64,000 nucleotides of DNA from Leifsonia aquatica H1aii. Lineage in GTDB: Bacteria; Actinomycetota; Actinomycetes; Actinomycetales; Microbacteriaceae. The stretch lies in NCBI RefSeq assembly GCF_000633535.1, contig NZ_AYMR01000010.1:1-64000 (forward strand), in the 5' to 3' direction. A model generated the notes under the pieces. The model was not told the DNA's origin. It was given only the letters and a program-made list of their open reading frames with translations, and made no database searches. The position numbers were made by a program, and so were the translations under genes. This document shows positions 9,509 through 18,730 of this stretch, one piece after another. Positions within the stretch are counted from its first letter, which is position 1. The number at the start of each line of letters is the position of its first letter.

Positions 9509-9551
9509 CCCCTCTTATTCAAGGATATCGCCTAACCTTGAATAAGAGGGG
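9509..9551. promoter_or_regulatory. Perfect 16-bp inverted repeat at the fic promoter (candidate operator)
   Basis: Arms 9509-9524 and 9536-9551 are perfectly complementary around an 11-nt spacer. The stretch is much richer in A/T than its surroundings. A -10-like TAACCT (9533-9538) enters the right arm, so a protein bound here would block transcription of fic, whose ATG is 9 nt downstream. As RNA it would also form a strong stem next to the GAGGGGG ribosome site. Confidence 0.7.
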
Positions 9552-9560
9552 GACATTGCC

Positions 9561-10769
9561 ATGAACGAACGAGACCCATGGCCGGCCGTGGCCTACGAGG
9601 AGCTGCCCTGGATCTCGCGATTCCCGCGAGACGCACTGAGTCGCCGCCAATGGGAGAACAGCCGTGCACCGTACCGCGCGGCCATCCCTCCCCGGATCGC
9701 AGGCGCACGGGTGGCGCTGTCCAGCGAGAGCGTGGCCGAGGCGACCGAGGCGAGCACACTCCTCGCACGTTTCGACGCAGAAGTCGGGGCCCAACTGCTC
9801 CCGTTCTCTGATGTGCTGTTGCGCTCGGAATCCGCGTCGTCCTCGGAGATCGAGAACCTGACGAGCGGTGCGCGCGCGATAGCCGAGACCGTCCTCGGTG
9901 AACGCGACCGGGGGAACGCCGGACTGGTCGTCCGCAACGTCGAGGCGATGACGGCTGCGATCCAGCTGGCCGATCATATCGACGAGGCGAGCATCGTCGC
10001 GATGCAGGCGGCCCTTCTCGAGCACCACGCCCCACAGCTCGTCGGCGAGTACCGGACGGAACAGGTCTGGATCGGAGGAGGAGGCGTCAGCCCGCACGGC
10101 GCCGACTTCGTGCCACCACACCACAATCGAGTCGCGGGCGCGATGAATGATCTGGTCGCCTTCATCCACCGCACGGACGTCCCGGCCCTGGCGCACGCCG
10201 CGCTCGCGCACGCCCACTTCGAGACCGTCCACCCATTCCCCGACGGCAACGGCCGCACGGGCCGCGCCTTGGTGCAGGCGATGCTCCGGGCCTCGCGCGT
10301 GACGACCAGCGTCGCCGTCCCCGTCTCCGCCGGCCTGCTTCACGACGTGGACCGCTACTACGGTGCACTCGACGCCTACCGGAAGGGCGACGCCGACCGC
10401 ATCGTCGGAGTCTTCTCCGAAGCGGCCGGCTATGCCGTGCGGAACGGTCGCGCACTCGTAGCCGACCTCGCGGAGGTTCGCGCGGGATGGGAGGACGCCC
10501 TCATGGGCATCCGGGCCGACGCCGGCGCGCGACGCCTCGCCGATCTGTTGTTCTCGCAGCCCGTGGTGAACCAACCGTTCGTCTCGTCCGGACTGGGGGT
10601 CTCTCCCCAGGGGGCTTACAACGCGATCGGCGCCCTCGTCGAGCGGGGTCTGCTCGCCAGCGCCACCTCGCAGCACCGCAACCGCATCTGGTACGCCCAA
10701 CCGATCCTGTCCGCCCTCGACGATTTCGCCGCGCGCGCCGGTCGTCGCCGCTCCGCCTCGTCGCGTTAG
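9561..10769 (+). CDS. Fic family protein with C-terminal winged helix
   Basis: Fic proteins transfer AMP (or related groups) to hydroxyl side chains of target proteins. The 402-residue protein has an N-terminal Fic_N-like region, an inhibitory motif S94-S-E-I-E98-N99 matching (S/T)xxxE(G/N) of self-inhibited class II Fic enzymes, VGEYRTEQVWIGG, and the catalytic loop HPFPDGNGRTGR at 224-235 with all conserved residues. The C-terminus (about 310-395) looks like a winged helix-turn-helix (VNQPFVSSGLGVSPQGAYNAIGALVERGLL). With this DNA-binding-like domain and a 16-bp inverted repeat at its promoter, autoregulation is plausible but inferred. No antitoxin gene is adjacent. Target unknown. Confidence 0.9.
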   Translation: MNERDPWPAVAYEELPWISRFPRDALSRRQWENSRAPYRAAIPPRIAGARVALSSESVAEATEASTLLARFDAEVGAQLLPFSDVLLRSESASSSEIENLTSGARAIAETVLGERDRGNAGLVVRNVEAMTAAIQLADHIDEASIVAMQAALLEHHAPQLVGEYRTEQVWIGGGGVSPHGADFVPPHHNRVAGAMNDLVAFIHRTDVPALAHAALAHAHFETVHPFPDGNGRTGRALVQAMLRASRVTTSVAVPVSAGLLHDVDRYYGALDAYRKGDADRIVGVFSEAAGYAVRNGRALVADLAEVRAGWEDALMGIRADAGARRLADLLFSQPVVNQPFVSSGLGVSPQGAYNAIGALVERGLLASATSQHRNRIWYAQPILSALDDFAARAGRRRSASSR

Positions 10770-10794
10770 CGTCCCGCGAGGATCGTCCGGCGCG

Positions 10795-10814
10795 GCGTTA
10801 GGGATGCGTTAGGA
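10795..10814 (+). promoter_or_regulatory. Tandem GCGTTAGG repeats, candidate KdpE binding site
   Basis: GCGTTAGGGAT is followed directly by GCGTTAGGA, a direct repeat of 8 bases with an 11-bp period (10795 and 10806). Two head-to-tail half-sites one helical turn apart are the usual target form of OmpR-family response regulators such as KdpE. The site is about 85 bp before the first kdp ORF. Confidence 0.6.
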
Positions 10815-10842
10815 CCGGCTCCCGGCGCCCACCGCGGGTGTG

Positions 10843-10897
10843 GACTCTCTCCTGCCGCGGCCGACTGGCCGCGGCATCCTCACGGATGGAGAGAGTC
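10843..10897 (+). promoter_or_regulatory. kdp leader hairpin that pairs with the ribosome-binding site
   Basis: Outer arms 10843-10852 and 10888-10897 are perfectly complementary (10 bp), and between them a second perfect 10-bp stem (10853-10862 with 10867-10876) closes a GACT loop, leaving an 11-nt bulge. The distal outer arm is the purine-rich GGAGAGAG expected to bind the ribosome for the first small ORF. The two stems are contiguous on their 5' side and could stack. Confidence 0.65.
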
Positions 10898-10981
10898 TTG
10901 CTAGACGTCGTCTACCTCCTCGGTGTCGTCCTGCTCGCGGTGATCGTGGGCGTGGCCGGCCGGGGGGTCGAGAAGCTGTGA
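10898..10981 (+). CDS. 27-residue hydrophobic leader peptide of the kdp operon
   Basis: The ORF starts at TTG 10898 just after GGAGAGAG, or at the in-frame ATG 10886, which would give 31 residues. It encodes [27 protein letters not shown]-like sequence: one membrane span followed by a basic tail. Its stop overlaps the GTG of kdpF in GTGA, the typical mark of translational coupling. I do not know a function; a small Kdp-associated membrane subunit or a translational gate are both possible. It is too short for normal gene callers. The upstream hairpin covers its ribosome site. Confidence 0.55.
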   Translation: MLDVVYLLGVVLLAVIVGVAGRGVEKL

Positions 10982-11067
10982 TCGTCATCGACGCGATCGC
11001 GGCCCTGCTCGCGGTCGCCGCGATCGCCTACCTGGTCGTCGCCCTCGTGAAGCCGGAGCGGTTCTGA
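10978..11067 (+). CDS. kdpF: K+-transporting ATPase small subunit KdpF
   Basis: The 29-residue peptide, read from the GTG at 10978, is [30 protein letters not shown] single helix ending in YLVxALxxPExF is the KdpF hallmark, and the length equals that of E. coli KdpF. It stabilises the KdpFABC complex in the membrane. It overlaps the preceding small ORF by 4 nt and is followed one base later by the kdpA ATG. A longer in-frame reading from 10840 exists but would run through the leader hairpin and is not credible. Confidence 0.85.
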   Translation: MIVIDAIAALLAVAAIAYLVVALVKPERF

Positions 11068-11068
11068 G

Positions 11069-12733
11069 ATGGGCGCGGACTCCGTGACGGGCACCTGGCT
11101 GTTCGTCGCCCAGCTGGCGACGCTCGTGCTGCTGCTCGCCGTCGCCTATCGGCCCCTCGGGGACTTCATGGCGCGCGTGTACACCTCCGACCGCGACCTC
11201 GCCGTCGAGCGCGGCGTCTACCGCCTGATCGGCGTGGACGCCCGCGCCGGCCAGACCTGGCCCGCCTACCTGCGCGGAGTGCTGGCCTTCTCGGTGGTCG
11301 GCATCCTGATCGTCTACGGCCTGCAGCGCCTGCAGCAGTTCCTGCCGTACTCGCTGGGCATGCCCGCCGTGCCAGAGGGGACCGCGTTCAACACCGCGAT
11401 CTCGTTCGTCACCAACACGAACTGGCAGTCGTACTCCCCCGACGCCACCCTCGGCTACACCGTGCAGTTCGCCGGCCTCGCCGTGCAGAACTTCGTCTCC
11501 GCCGCGGTCGGCATGGCGGTCGCGGTCGCCCTGGTACGCGGGTTCGCCTCGCGCTCCACCGGGACGATCGGCAACTTCTGGGTGGACATGCTGCGCGGGA
11601 CGGTGCGCATCCTGCTGCCGCTCTCCCTCGTCGCCGCGATCGTGCTGATCGCCGGAGGCGCGGTGCAGAACCTCAACGGGTTCGACCACATCACCACCCT
11701 CACGGGAGCCGCGCAGTCCCTCCCCGGCGGACCGGTCGCCTCGCAGGAGGCCATCAAGCTGCTCGGCACCAACGGCGGCGGCTTCTTCAACGCGAACTCG
11801 GCGCATCCGTTCGAGAACCCCACCGCGTGGACGAACCTCGTCGAGGTGCTGCTCATGCTCATCATCCCGTTCTCGCTGCCGCGCACCTTCGGCACGATGG
11901 TCGGGGACAAGCGCCAGGGCTACGCGATCCTCGGCACGATGGCGACGCTGTTCGCCGTCTCGCTCGTCGCGATGACACTGTTCGAGGCGTCGAGCGGGTC
12001 GATGGAGGGCAAGGAGACCGCGTTCGGGGTGCTCGGCTCGACGCTGTTCGACACGACGAGCACCGCGACGTCGACCGGCGCCGTCAACTCGATGCTCGAC
12101 AGCTACAGCCCGCTCGGCGGCATGATGGCGATGATCAACATGATGCTCGGCGAGATCGTGCCGGGCGGCGTCGGCTCCGGCCTCTACGGGATCCTGGTCA
12201 TCGCGGTGATCGCGGTGTTCGTCGCCGGGCTCATGGTCGGCCGCACCCCGGAGTACCTGGGAAAGAAGCTCGGCCCGCGCGAGATCAAGCTGGCCAGTCT
12301 CTACATCCTGACCACGCCGACACTCGTGCTCATCGGCACCGGCCTGAGCTTCGCCATCCCGGCGGTGCGCGCCGACATCGAGAAGACGTCGATCCTGAAC
12401 CCGGGTCTGCACGGCTTCAGCGAGGTGCTCTACGCATTCACCTCCGCCGCGAACAACAACGGGTCGGCCTTCGGCGGACTCACCGCCGCGACGCCCTGGC
12501 TCAACACCGCGCTCGGCGTGGCGATGTTCCTCGGCCGCTTCCTGCCGATCGTCTTCGTGCTGGCGCTGGCCGGCTCGCTCGCCCAGCAGGGCCGCATCCC
12601 GGCGACGGCAGGCACCCTGCCCACCCACCGGCCGCAATTCGTCGGCCTGATGATCGGCACCGTCGTGCTGGTCTCCGCACTCACCTACTTCCCCGTTCTC
12701 GCGCTGGGTCCCCTGGCGGAAGGGCTGCAGTAA
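11069..12733 (+). CDS. kdpA: K+-transporting ATPase, potassium-binding subunit KdpA
   Basis: KdpA is the membrane channel-like subunit that selects K+ for the high-affinity Kdp pump. The 554-residue protein has ten or so hydrophobic segments and the selectivity-filter regions of the superfamily of K+ transporters: [47 protein letters not shown] and [13 protein letters not shown]. Length is in the family range. It starts one base after the kdpF stop and ends 4 bases before kdpB, so the genes form one operon. Confidence 0.97.
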   Translation: MGADSVTGTWLFVAQLATLVLLLAVAYRPLGDFMARVYTSDRDLAVERGVYRLIGVDARAGQTWPAYLRGVLAFSVVGILIVYGLQRLQQFLPYSLGMPAVPEGTAFNTAISFVTNTNWQSYSPDATLGYTVQFAGLAVQNFVSAAVGMAVAVALVRGFASRSTGTIGNFWVDMLRGTVRILLPLSLVAAIVLIAGGAVQNLNGFDHITTLTGAAQSLPGGPVASQEAIKLLGTNGGGFFNANSAHPFENPTAWTNLVEVLLMLIIPFSLPRTFGTMVGDKRQGYAILGTMATLFAVSLVAMTLFEASSGSMEGKETAFGVLGSTLFDTTSTATSTGAVNSMLDSYSPLGGMMAMINMMLGEIVPGGVGSGLYGILVIAVIAVFVAGLMVGRTPEYLGKKLGPREIKLASLYILTTPTLVLIGTGLSFAIPAVRADIEKTSILNPGLHGFSEVLYAFTSAANNNGSAFGGLTAATPWLNTALGVAMFLGRFLPIVFVLALAGSLAQQGRIPATAGTLPTHRPQFVGLMIGTVVLVSALTYFPVLALGPLAEGLQ

Positions 12734-12737
12734 CACC

Positions 12738-14897
12738 ATGACAACGCTCACCCCTCACTCCGGCGTCCGCGCTCCGAAACAGCGCGCCACCACCGCAGGC
12801 GCCTTCAGCGGCGCCCAGCTCGTCGCCGCACTCCCCGGCGCGCTGCGCAAGCTCGACCCGCGCCAGATGTGGCGCAACCCGGTCATGTTCATCGTCGAGG
12901 CGGGCGCCGCGCTGACGACCGTCGTCGCCGTGGCCCAGCCGTTCCTCGGTGCGGGCGGGACCGGCCCGGCCACGCTGACCTTCACCTGGAGCATCGCCGT
13001 CTGGCTCTGGCTCACCGTGATCTTCGCCAACCTGGCGGAATCGGTCGCCGAGGGCCGGGGCAAGGCGCAGGCGGCCACGCTGCGCACCACGCGCTCCACC
13101 ACCCTCGCCACCCGCGTCCTCGGCTACGACGAGGGAGCCGACTCGGCGGCGAGCCGCGCCGAGACGGCCCAGGTCGCCTCGAGCGAGCTCGCGCTGGGCG
13201 ATGTGGTGGTCGTCGCCGCCGGGGAGCTCGTCCCGGGCGACGGCGACGTGATCCACGGCATCGCGACCGTGGACGAGTCGGCCATCACGGGCGAGTCCGC
13301 ACCGGTGGTGCGCGAGTCCGGCGGAGACCGCAGCGCGGTCACCGGCGGAACCCGCGTGCTCTCCGACCGCATCGTCGTGCGCATCACCTCGAAGCCCGGC
13401 GAGACCTTCGTCGACCGGATGATCGCACTCGTCGAGGGCGCGTCCCGGCAGAAGACCCCGAATGAGATCGCGCTGAACATCCTGCTCGCGAGCCTCTCGA
13501 TCATCTTCGTGATCGTGGTCCTCGTGCTGCAGCCCGTGGCGGGCTACTCCGACGCGGCACCGACCGTCCCCGTACTGATCGCGCTCCTGGTCTGCCTCAT
13601 CCCGACCACCATCGGCGCCCTGATCTCGGCCATCGGCATCGCCGGGATGGACCGCCTCGTGCAGCACAACGTGCTCGCGATGTCCGGACGCGCGGTGGAG
13701 GCCGCCGGCGACGTCACCACGCTGCTCCTCGACAAGACCGGAACCATCACGTACGGCAACCGGCGGGCGAGCGAGTTCGCCGCGGTGGGCGGCGCCGACC
13801 GCGACGCGCTGGTCCGGGCGGCCGCCCTCTCCTCGCTCAGCGATCCCACGCCCGAGGGCGTCTCGGTCGTCGAACTCGCCGAGACGCTCGGATACGAGCG
13901 CCCGACGACGGCGAACGGCGAGATCGTACCGTTCACCGCGCAGACCCGGATGAGCGGGCTCGATCTGCCCGACGGATCGCAGGTGCGCAAGGGCGCCGCG
14001 AGCGCCGTGGTCACCTGGGTGCGCGAACGCGCCGCCGAGGCGGGCACCGAGCCGCCGTCGGCGAGCGCCCTCCGCGAGCTGGATGCCGAGGTCGAGCGCA
14101 TCTCCCAGGTCGGCGGCACCCCGCTCGCCGTCGCGACGCGGAGCGCGGACGGTGCGGCCACCCTGCTCGGAGCGATCTACCTCAAGGACATCGTAAAGGA
14201 GGGCCTGGCCGAGCGGTTCGCGGACCTTCGCCGGATGGGCATCCGCACCGTCATGGTCACCGGCGACAACCCGCTGACGGCGAAGGCCATCGCCGCCGAG
14301 GCGGGGGTCGACGACTTCCTGGCCGAGGCCAAGCCGGAGGACAAGCTGGCCCTGATCCGGCGGGAGCAGGAGGGCGGCGCCCTGGTCGCGATGACCGGCG
14401 ACGGCACGAACGACGCTCCGGCGCTCGCCCAGGCGGATGTCGGCGTGGCGATGAACACGGGCACGTCGGCGGCGAAGGAGGCCGGCAACATGGTCGACCT
14501 GGATTCCGACCCGACCAAGCTGATCGACATCGTCCGGATCGGCAAGCAGCTGCTGATCACCCGCGGAGCGCTCACCACGTTCTCGATCGCCAACGACGTC
14601 GCGAAGTACTTCGCGATCATCCCGGCGATGTTCGTGGCCTCCTTCCCCGGCCTGGCCGCGCTCAACGTGATGGGGCTGCACTCCCCCGCCTCGGCGATCC
14701 TCTCCGCCGTGATCTTCAACGCGATCGTGATCGTGGCGCTCATCCCCCTCGCCTTGCGCGGGGTGCGCTACCGGCCGGCCGCCGCTTCCTCCCTGCTCGG
14801 CCGCAACCTGCTGATCTACGGCCTCGGCGGGATCATCGCCCCCTTCATCGGGATCAAGCTGATCGACCTCCTGGTCGCGCTGATCCCCGGATTCTGA
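12738..14897 (+). CDS. kdpB: K+-transporting ATPase, ATP-binding subunit KdpB
   Basis: This 719-residue P-type ATPase hydrolyses ATP to drive K+ uptake through KdpA. It shows the actuator loop TGES in [16 protein letters not shown], the phosphorylated aspartate D332 in [39 protein letters not shown], and the hinge motif [24 protein letters not shown]. The [15 protein letters not shown] segment matches KdpB membrane helices. All key residues are present. It follows kdpA closely; kdpC begins 25 nt after its stop with an AAAGGA ribosome site. Confidence 0.97.
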   Translation: MTTLTPHSGVRAPKQRATTAGAFSGAQLVAALPGALRKLDPRQMWRNPVMFIVEAGAALTTVVAVAQPFLGAGGTGPATLTFTWSIAVWLWLTVIFANLAESVAEGRGKAQAATLRTTRSTTLATRVLGYDEGADSAASRAETAQVASSELALGDVVVVAAGELVPGDGDVIHGIATVDESAITGESAPVVRESGGDRSAVTGGTRVLSDRIVVRITSKPGETFVDRMIALVEGASRQKTPNEIALNILLASLSIIFVIVVLVLQPVAGYSDAAPTVPVLIALLVCLIPTTIGALISAIGIAGMDRLVQHNVLAMSGRAVEAAGDVTTLLLDKTGTITYGNRRASEFAAVGGADRDALVRAAALSSLSDPTPEGVSVVELAETLGYERPTTANGEIVPFTAQTRMSGLDLPDGSQVRKGAASAVVTWVRERAAEAGTEPPSASALRELDAEVERISQVGGTPLAVATRSADGAATLLGAIYLKDIVKEGLAERFADLRRMGIRTVMVTGDNPLTAKAIAAEAGVDDFLAEAKPEDKLALIRREQEGGALVAMTGDGTNDAPALAQADVGVAMNTGTSAAKEAGNMVDLDSDPTKLIDIVRIGKQLLITRGALTTFSIANDVAKYFAIIPAMFVASFPGLAALNVMGLHSPASAILSAVIFNAIVIVALIPLALRGVRYRPAAASSLLGRNLLIYGLGGIIAPFIGIKLIDLLVALIPGF

Positions 14898-14922
14898 CAC
14901 TCACGGAAAGGACGCTGGACAG

Positions 14923-15531
14923 ATGAACCGGCTCCGCGGCGCTTGGCGCCAGTACTGGGTCGCCCTGCGCGCGATGATCGTCCTGACGGTCGCACTCGGC
15001 ATCGGCTACACCTTCGTCGTCACCGGGATCGGGCAGCTCGCCCTCCCGGCTCAGGCGAACGGATCGATCGTCTCGGTCGGCGGGAAGCCCATCGGCTCCT
15101 CCCTCATCGGCCAGAGCTTCACCGACAAGCACGGAGCGGCGCTGCCGCAGTGGTTCCAGTCCCGACCGTCCGCGGCCGGAGACGGCTACGACGGCACGGC
15201 CTCCTCCGGGAGCAACCTCGCGGCCTCCAACCCGGTGCAGCAGAAGGCGGTGAAGGAGCGCACCGCGGCGATCGAGACCTCCGACGGCGTGAGCGCGGGC
15301 AGCATCCCGAACGATGCCGTCACGGCCTCCGGCTCGGGTCTCGATCCGCACATCTCCCCCGCCTACGCGCTGCTGCAGGTCGACCGCGTCGCCGCGGCGC
15401 GCGGCCTCTCCGCCGACCGCGTGCGGGCGCTGGTCGAGTCTAGGATTCAGGGACGGGACCTCGGCTACCTCGGGGATCCGACCGTGAACGTGCTCCAGCT
15501 CAACCTGGCCCTTTCGGAGATGGACAAGTAG
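14923..15531 (+). CDS. kdpC: K+-transporting ATPase subunit KdpC
   Basis: KdpC is the single-span chaperone-like subunit of the Kdp pump, thought to raise ATP affinity. The 202-residue protein has one N-terminal membrane helix (residues about 15-38), then GSLIGQSFTD, WFQSRPSA (the conserved F-x-S/G-RPSA), SGSNLAASNP, VTASGSGLDPHISPAYALLQVDRVA and VRALVESRIQGRDLGYLGDPTVNVLQLNLAL. These are all KdpC landmarks. It ends 2 nt before kdpD. Confidence 0.96.
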   Translation: MNRLRGAWRQYWVALRAMIVLTVALGIGYTFVVTGIGQLALPAQANGSIVSVGGKPIGSSLIGQSFTDKHGAALPQWFQSRPSAAGDGYDGTASSGSNLAASNPVQQKAVKERTAAIETSDGVSAGSIPNDAVTASGSGLDPHISPAYALLQVDRVAAARGLSADRVRALVESRIQGRDLGYLGDPTVNVLQLNLALSEMDK

Positions 15532-15533
15532 AC

Positions 15534-18023
15534 ATGCCACGTGGCCGCCTGCGGGTGATGCTCGGCGCAGCACCGGGCGTCGGCAAGACCTACGCGATGC
15601 TCGAGGAGGGCAAGCGCCTGCAGGCCCTGGGCAAGGACGTGGTGGTCGCGGTCGTGGAGACCCACGGCCGCGCCGCCACCGCCGCGATGCTCGACGGGCT
15701 GGAGGTCGTCCCCCGGCGGGTGGTCGAGCATCGCGGCGTGGAGCTGACCGAGCTGGATCTGGCGGCCGTGCTGGCGCGCGCGCCGCAGCTCGCCCTGGTG
15801 GACGAGCTCGCGCACACCGATGCCCCCGGCACCGAGCACGCGAAGCGCTGGGAGGACGTCGACGCCATGCTCGACGCGGGCATCGACGTGATGTCGACGG
15901 TGAACATCCAGCACATCGAATCCCTCAACGACGTGGTCGAGCAGATCACCGGCGTGCAGCAGCGGGAGACCATCCCGGACGCCGTGCTGCGCCGGGCGGA
16001 CGTGATCGAGGTGGTCGACCTCGCCCCGCAGGCGCTGCGGGACCGGCTCGCGGAGGGCGACGTCTACCCCGCCTCCCGCATCGACGCCGCGCTCTCGAAC
16101 TACTTCCGCCTCGGCAATCTGACCGCGCTGCGCGAGCTCGCGCTGCTCTGGCTGGCCGACGAGGTCGACAACGCCCTGCTGAAGTACCGCGCCGAGCACG
16201 GCATCGCCGGAAAGTGGGAGGCCAGGGAGCGGGTCGTGGTCGCCCTCACCGGCGGGCCGGAGGGCGAGACCCTGCTGCGACGCGGCGCCCGGATCGCCGC
16301 GCGCTCCGCCGGCGGCGAGCTGCTCGCGGTGCACGTGACCAGCGAAGACGGCCTGCGCACGGGAGCACCGGGAACGCTGGCCGCACAGCGAGCGCTGGTC
16401 GAGCAGCTGGGCGGCAGCTACCACCAGGTCGTCGGAGCCGACATCCCGCGCGCCCTGGTCCAGTTCGCGCGCGGCGAGAACGCGACCCAGCTCGTGATCG
16501 GCGTCTCGCGACGCAGCCGGCTGGCCGCGCTGCTCACCGGGCCGGGGATCGGTTCCACCGTCATCCGCGAGTCCGGCGACATCGACGTGCACATCGTGTC
16601 GCACTCCCGGGCCGGCGGACGATTCTCCCTCCCCCGCCCGACGGGCGGCCTCACGCTGCGCCGGCGGGTCATCGGTTTCGCCCTGGCGCTCGTCGGCGGA
16701 CCGCTGCTGACCCTGCTGCTCACGAGCGTGCGCTCGGGCGACTCGATGACCGCGGACGTGCTGAGCTACCAGCTGCTGGTGGTGATCGTCTCCCTCGTGG
16801 GAGGGATCTGGCCCGCGCTGTTCGCGGCGCTGCTCTCGGGCATCACGCTCGACTACTTCTTCGTCGCGCCGCTCTACACGATCACCATCAACGAGCCGCT
16901 GCACCTGCTGGCCCTCGTCCTCTACGTGATCATCGCCGCCCTGGTGAGCCTGGTCGTCGACCAGGCCGCGCGGCGCACCCGCTCGGCGCAGCGCGCCGCG
17001 GCGGAGGCGGAACTGCTGGCGACGATCGCGGGCGGTGTCATCCGCGGTCAGGACGCGCTGCAGGCGCTGGTGACCCGCACCCGGGAGGCCTTCGGGCTAG
17101 CGGGCGTACGACTCCTGGACGGCGGCGAGGTGGTCTCCACCGACGGCGAGCCCGCCGACGCCGAGCACACCCAGCGGCTCGCCGTCGGAACGCGCGGGAC
17201 CCTCGAGCTCTCCGGTCGCGATCTGGAGGCGAGCGACCGCCGGCTGCTCGGCGCGATCGTCGCCCAGCTCGACGCGGCCCTCGAGCACCGCGACCTGTCC
17301 GCGACGGCGTCGGAACTGGGACCGCTCGCCGAGGCCGACCGGGTGCGCAGCGCCCTGCTCGCCGCCGTCGGCCACGACCTGCGCCGCCCCCTGGCCGCCG
17401 CGACCGCGGCCGTCACCACGCTGCGCCAGACCGACCTCGCCCTCAGCGAGACCGACCGGGAGGACCTGCTGGAGACGGCGGAGGATAGCCTGGGCGGTCT
17501 CGCCGCCCTGGTGACCAACCTCCTCGACGTGAGTCGCGTCGAGGCCGGCGTCCTGGGGGTCTCGATCGCGCCGACGGAGCTGGACGACGTGATCTCGCCC
17601 GCGCTGGACGAGCTGGGCGTCGGGCCCGCGGACGTCGAGCTCGACATCGCACCCGAGCTGCCCCTGCTCGCGGCGGACGGCGTCCTCTTGCAGCGCGTCG
17701 TGGTGAACCTGCTGGGCAACGCGCTGCGCTACAGTCCGGCCGGTCAGCGTCCGGTGCTCGCGGCGAGCGAGTTCGGCGGCACGGTGCAGGTGCGCGTCAT
17801 CGACCGCGGACCGGGCATCCCGAGCGAGCGCCGCGATGCCGTCTTCCTGCCGTTCCAGCGTCTCGGCGACACGGACAACGACACGGGGATCGGCCTCGGA
17901 CTCGCCCTCTCGAAGGGCTTCGTGGAGGGGATGGGCGGCACGCTCGACGCGGAGGACACCCCGGGCGGCGGTCTGACGATGGTGGTGTCGCTGCCCGCGG
18001 CGACGGAAGGGACGAGCGCGTGA
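15534..18023 (+). CDS. kdpD: Osmosensitive K+ channel sensor histidine kinase KdpD
   Basis: The 829-residue membrane kinase senses K+ limitation and phosphorylates KdpE. Order of domains: KdpD N-terminal domain with Walker A GAAPGVGKTYAMLEEG (residues about 10-25) and the VDELAHTDAPG Walker B region; a universal-stress-protein-like domain (about 225-345); four DUF4118 membrane helices (about 380-475); a GAF-like segment; and HisKA with H614 in AVGHDLRRPLAAA, followed by an HATPase_c domain with N, G1 (DRGPGIP) and G2 (GIGLGLALSKGFVEGMGG) boxes. It starts 2 nt after kdpC and its stop overlaps the kdpE GTG. Confidence 0.96.
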   Translation: MPRGRLRVMLGAAPGVGKTYAMLEEGKRLQALGKDVVVAVVETHGRAATAAMLDGLEVVPRRVVEHRGVELTELDLAAVLARAPQLALVDELAHTDAPGTEHAKRWEDVDAMLDAGIDVMSTVNIQHIESLNDVVEQITGVQQRETIPDAVLRRADVIEVVDLAPQALRDRLAEGDVYPASRIDAALSNYFRLGNLTALRELALLWLADEVDNALLKYRAEHGIAGKWEARERVVVALTGGPEGETLLRRGARIAARSAGGELLAVHVTSEDGLRTGAPGTLAAQRALVEQLGGSYHQVVGADIPRALVQFARGENATQLVIGVSRRSRLAALLTGPGIGSTVIRESGDIDVHIVSHSRAGGRFSLPRPTGGLTLRRRVIGFALALVGGPLLTLLLTSVRSGDSMTADVLSYQLLVVIVSLVGGIWPALFAALLSGITLDYFFVAPLYTITINEPLHLLALVLYVIIAALVSLVVDQAARRTRSAQRAAAEAELLATIAGGVIRGQDALQALVTRTREAFGLAGVRLLDGGEVVSTDGEPADAEHTQRLAVGTRGTLELSGRDLEASDRRLLGAIVAQLDAALEHRDLSATASELGPLAEADRVRSALLAAVGHDLRRPLAAATAAVTTLRQTDLALSETDREDLLETAEDSLGGLAALVTNLLDVSRVEAGVLGVSIAPTELDDVISPALDELGVGPADVELDIAPELPLLAADGVLLQRVVVNLLGNALRYSPAGQRPVLAASEFGGTVQVRVIDRGPGIPSERRDAVFLPFQRLGDTDNDTGIGLGLALSKGFVEGMGGTLDAEDTPGGGLTMVVSLPAATEGTSA

Positions 18024-18730
18024 AGATCCTGATCGCCGACGACGACCGGCAGATCCTGCGCGCTCTGCGCATCCTGCTGACCGCCCGCGGCTACGAGGTG
18101 CTGACGGCGAGCACCGGGGCCGAGGCGCTGTCCGAGGCGGTGGAGCACCACCCGGATCTCGTCATGCTCGACCTCGGGATGCCCGAGCTGAACGGGATCG
18201 AGGTGATCGAGGGGCTGCGCGGCTGGTCGACGGTGCCGATCCTGGTCGTCTCGGGCCGTACCGGATCCGCCGACAAGGTGGACGCGCTCGACGCCGGGGC
18301 CGACGACTACGTGACCAAGCCTTTCGCCGCCGACGAGCTGCTGGCGCGGATCCGCGCGCTCACCCGGCGGCAGACCGGTGCGACCGACGAACCGGTCGTG
18401 ACCTTCGGTGGCGTGAGCGTGGATCTCGCCGCCCACCAGGTGACGCGCTCGACCGCGGCCGGAGCGGAGCATGTGCGTCTCACCCCGACGGAGTGGGCGA
18501 TCCTCGAGCTGCTGCTGCGCAACCCGCGCCGTCTGGTCACGCGGCAGGCCCTGCTCACCCAGGTGTGGGGACCGCAGTACACCAGCGACACCGGCTACCT
18601 GCGCCTGTACCTCGCCCAGCTGCGCAAGAAGCTGGAGCCCGAGCCCTCGCGTCCGCGCTATCTGCTCACCGAGCCCGGGATGGGCTACCGGTTCTCGCCG
18701 GACGAGGACGAGGCCGGGACGGCCGGCTGA
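18020..18730 (+). CDS. kdpE: KDP operon response regulator KdpE
   Basis: The 236-residue OmpR-family regulator has an N-terminal receiver (ADDD acid pocket, phospho-acceptor D51 in VMLDLGMPELNG, threonine/serine and lysine K in VTKPF) and a C-terminal winged helix (residues about 130-230, RLTPTEWAILELLLRNPRRLVTRQALLTQVWG). It should activate the operon from the tandem GCGTTAGG site at 10795-10814. Its GTG at 18020 overlaps the kdpD TGA. The last 46 bases overlap the convergent small membrane protein gene. Confidence 0.96.
   Translation: MKILIADDDRQILRALRILLTARGYEVLTASTGAEALSEAVEHHPDLVMLDLGMPELNGIEVIEGLRGWSTVPILVVSGRTGSADKVDALDAGADDYVTKPFAADELLARIRALTRRQTGATDEPVVTFGGVSVDLAAHQVTRSTAAGAEHVRLTPTEWAILELLLRNPRRLVTRQALLTQVWGPQYTSDTGYLRLYLAQLRKKLEPEPSRPRYLLTEPGMGYRFSPDEDEAGTAG

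Noticed and set aside
10770-10885. A known riboswitch (for example the ydaO c-di-AMP type) in the kdp leader
   Set aside because: The leader is short and lacks the conserved ydaO sequence blocks; only the nested hairpin is visible.
10840-11067. A 75-codon reading that includes KdpF at its end
   Set aside because: Its first 46 codons run through the leader hairpin and have no membrane character; KdpF with GTG 10978 matches the family length exactly.
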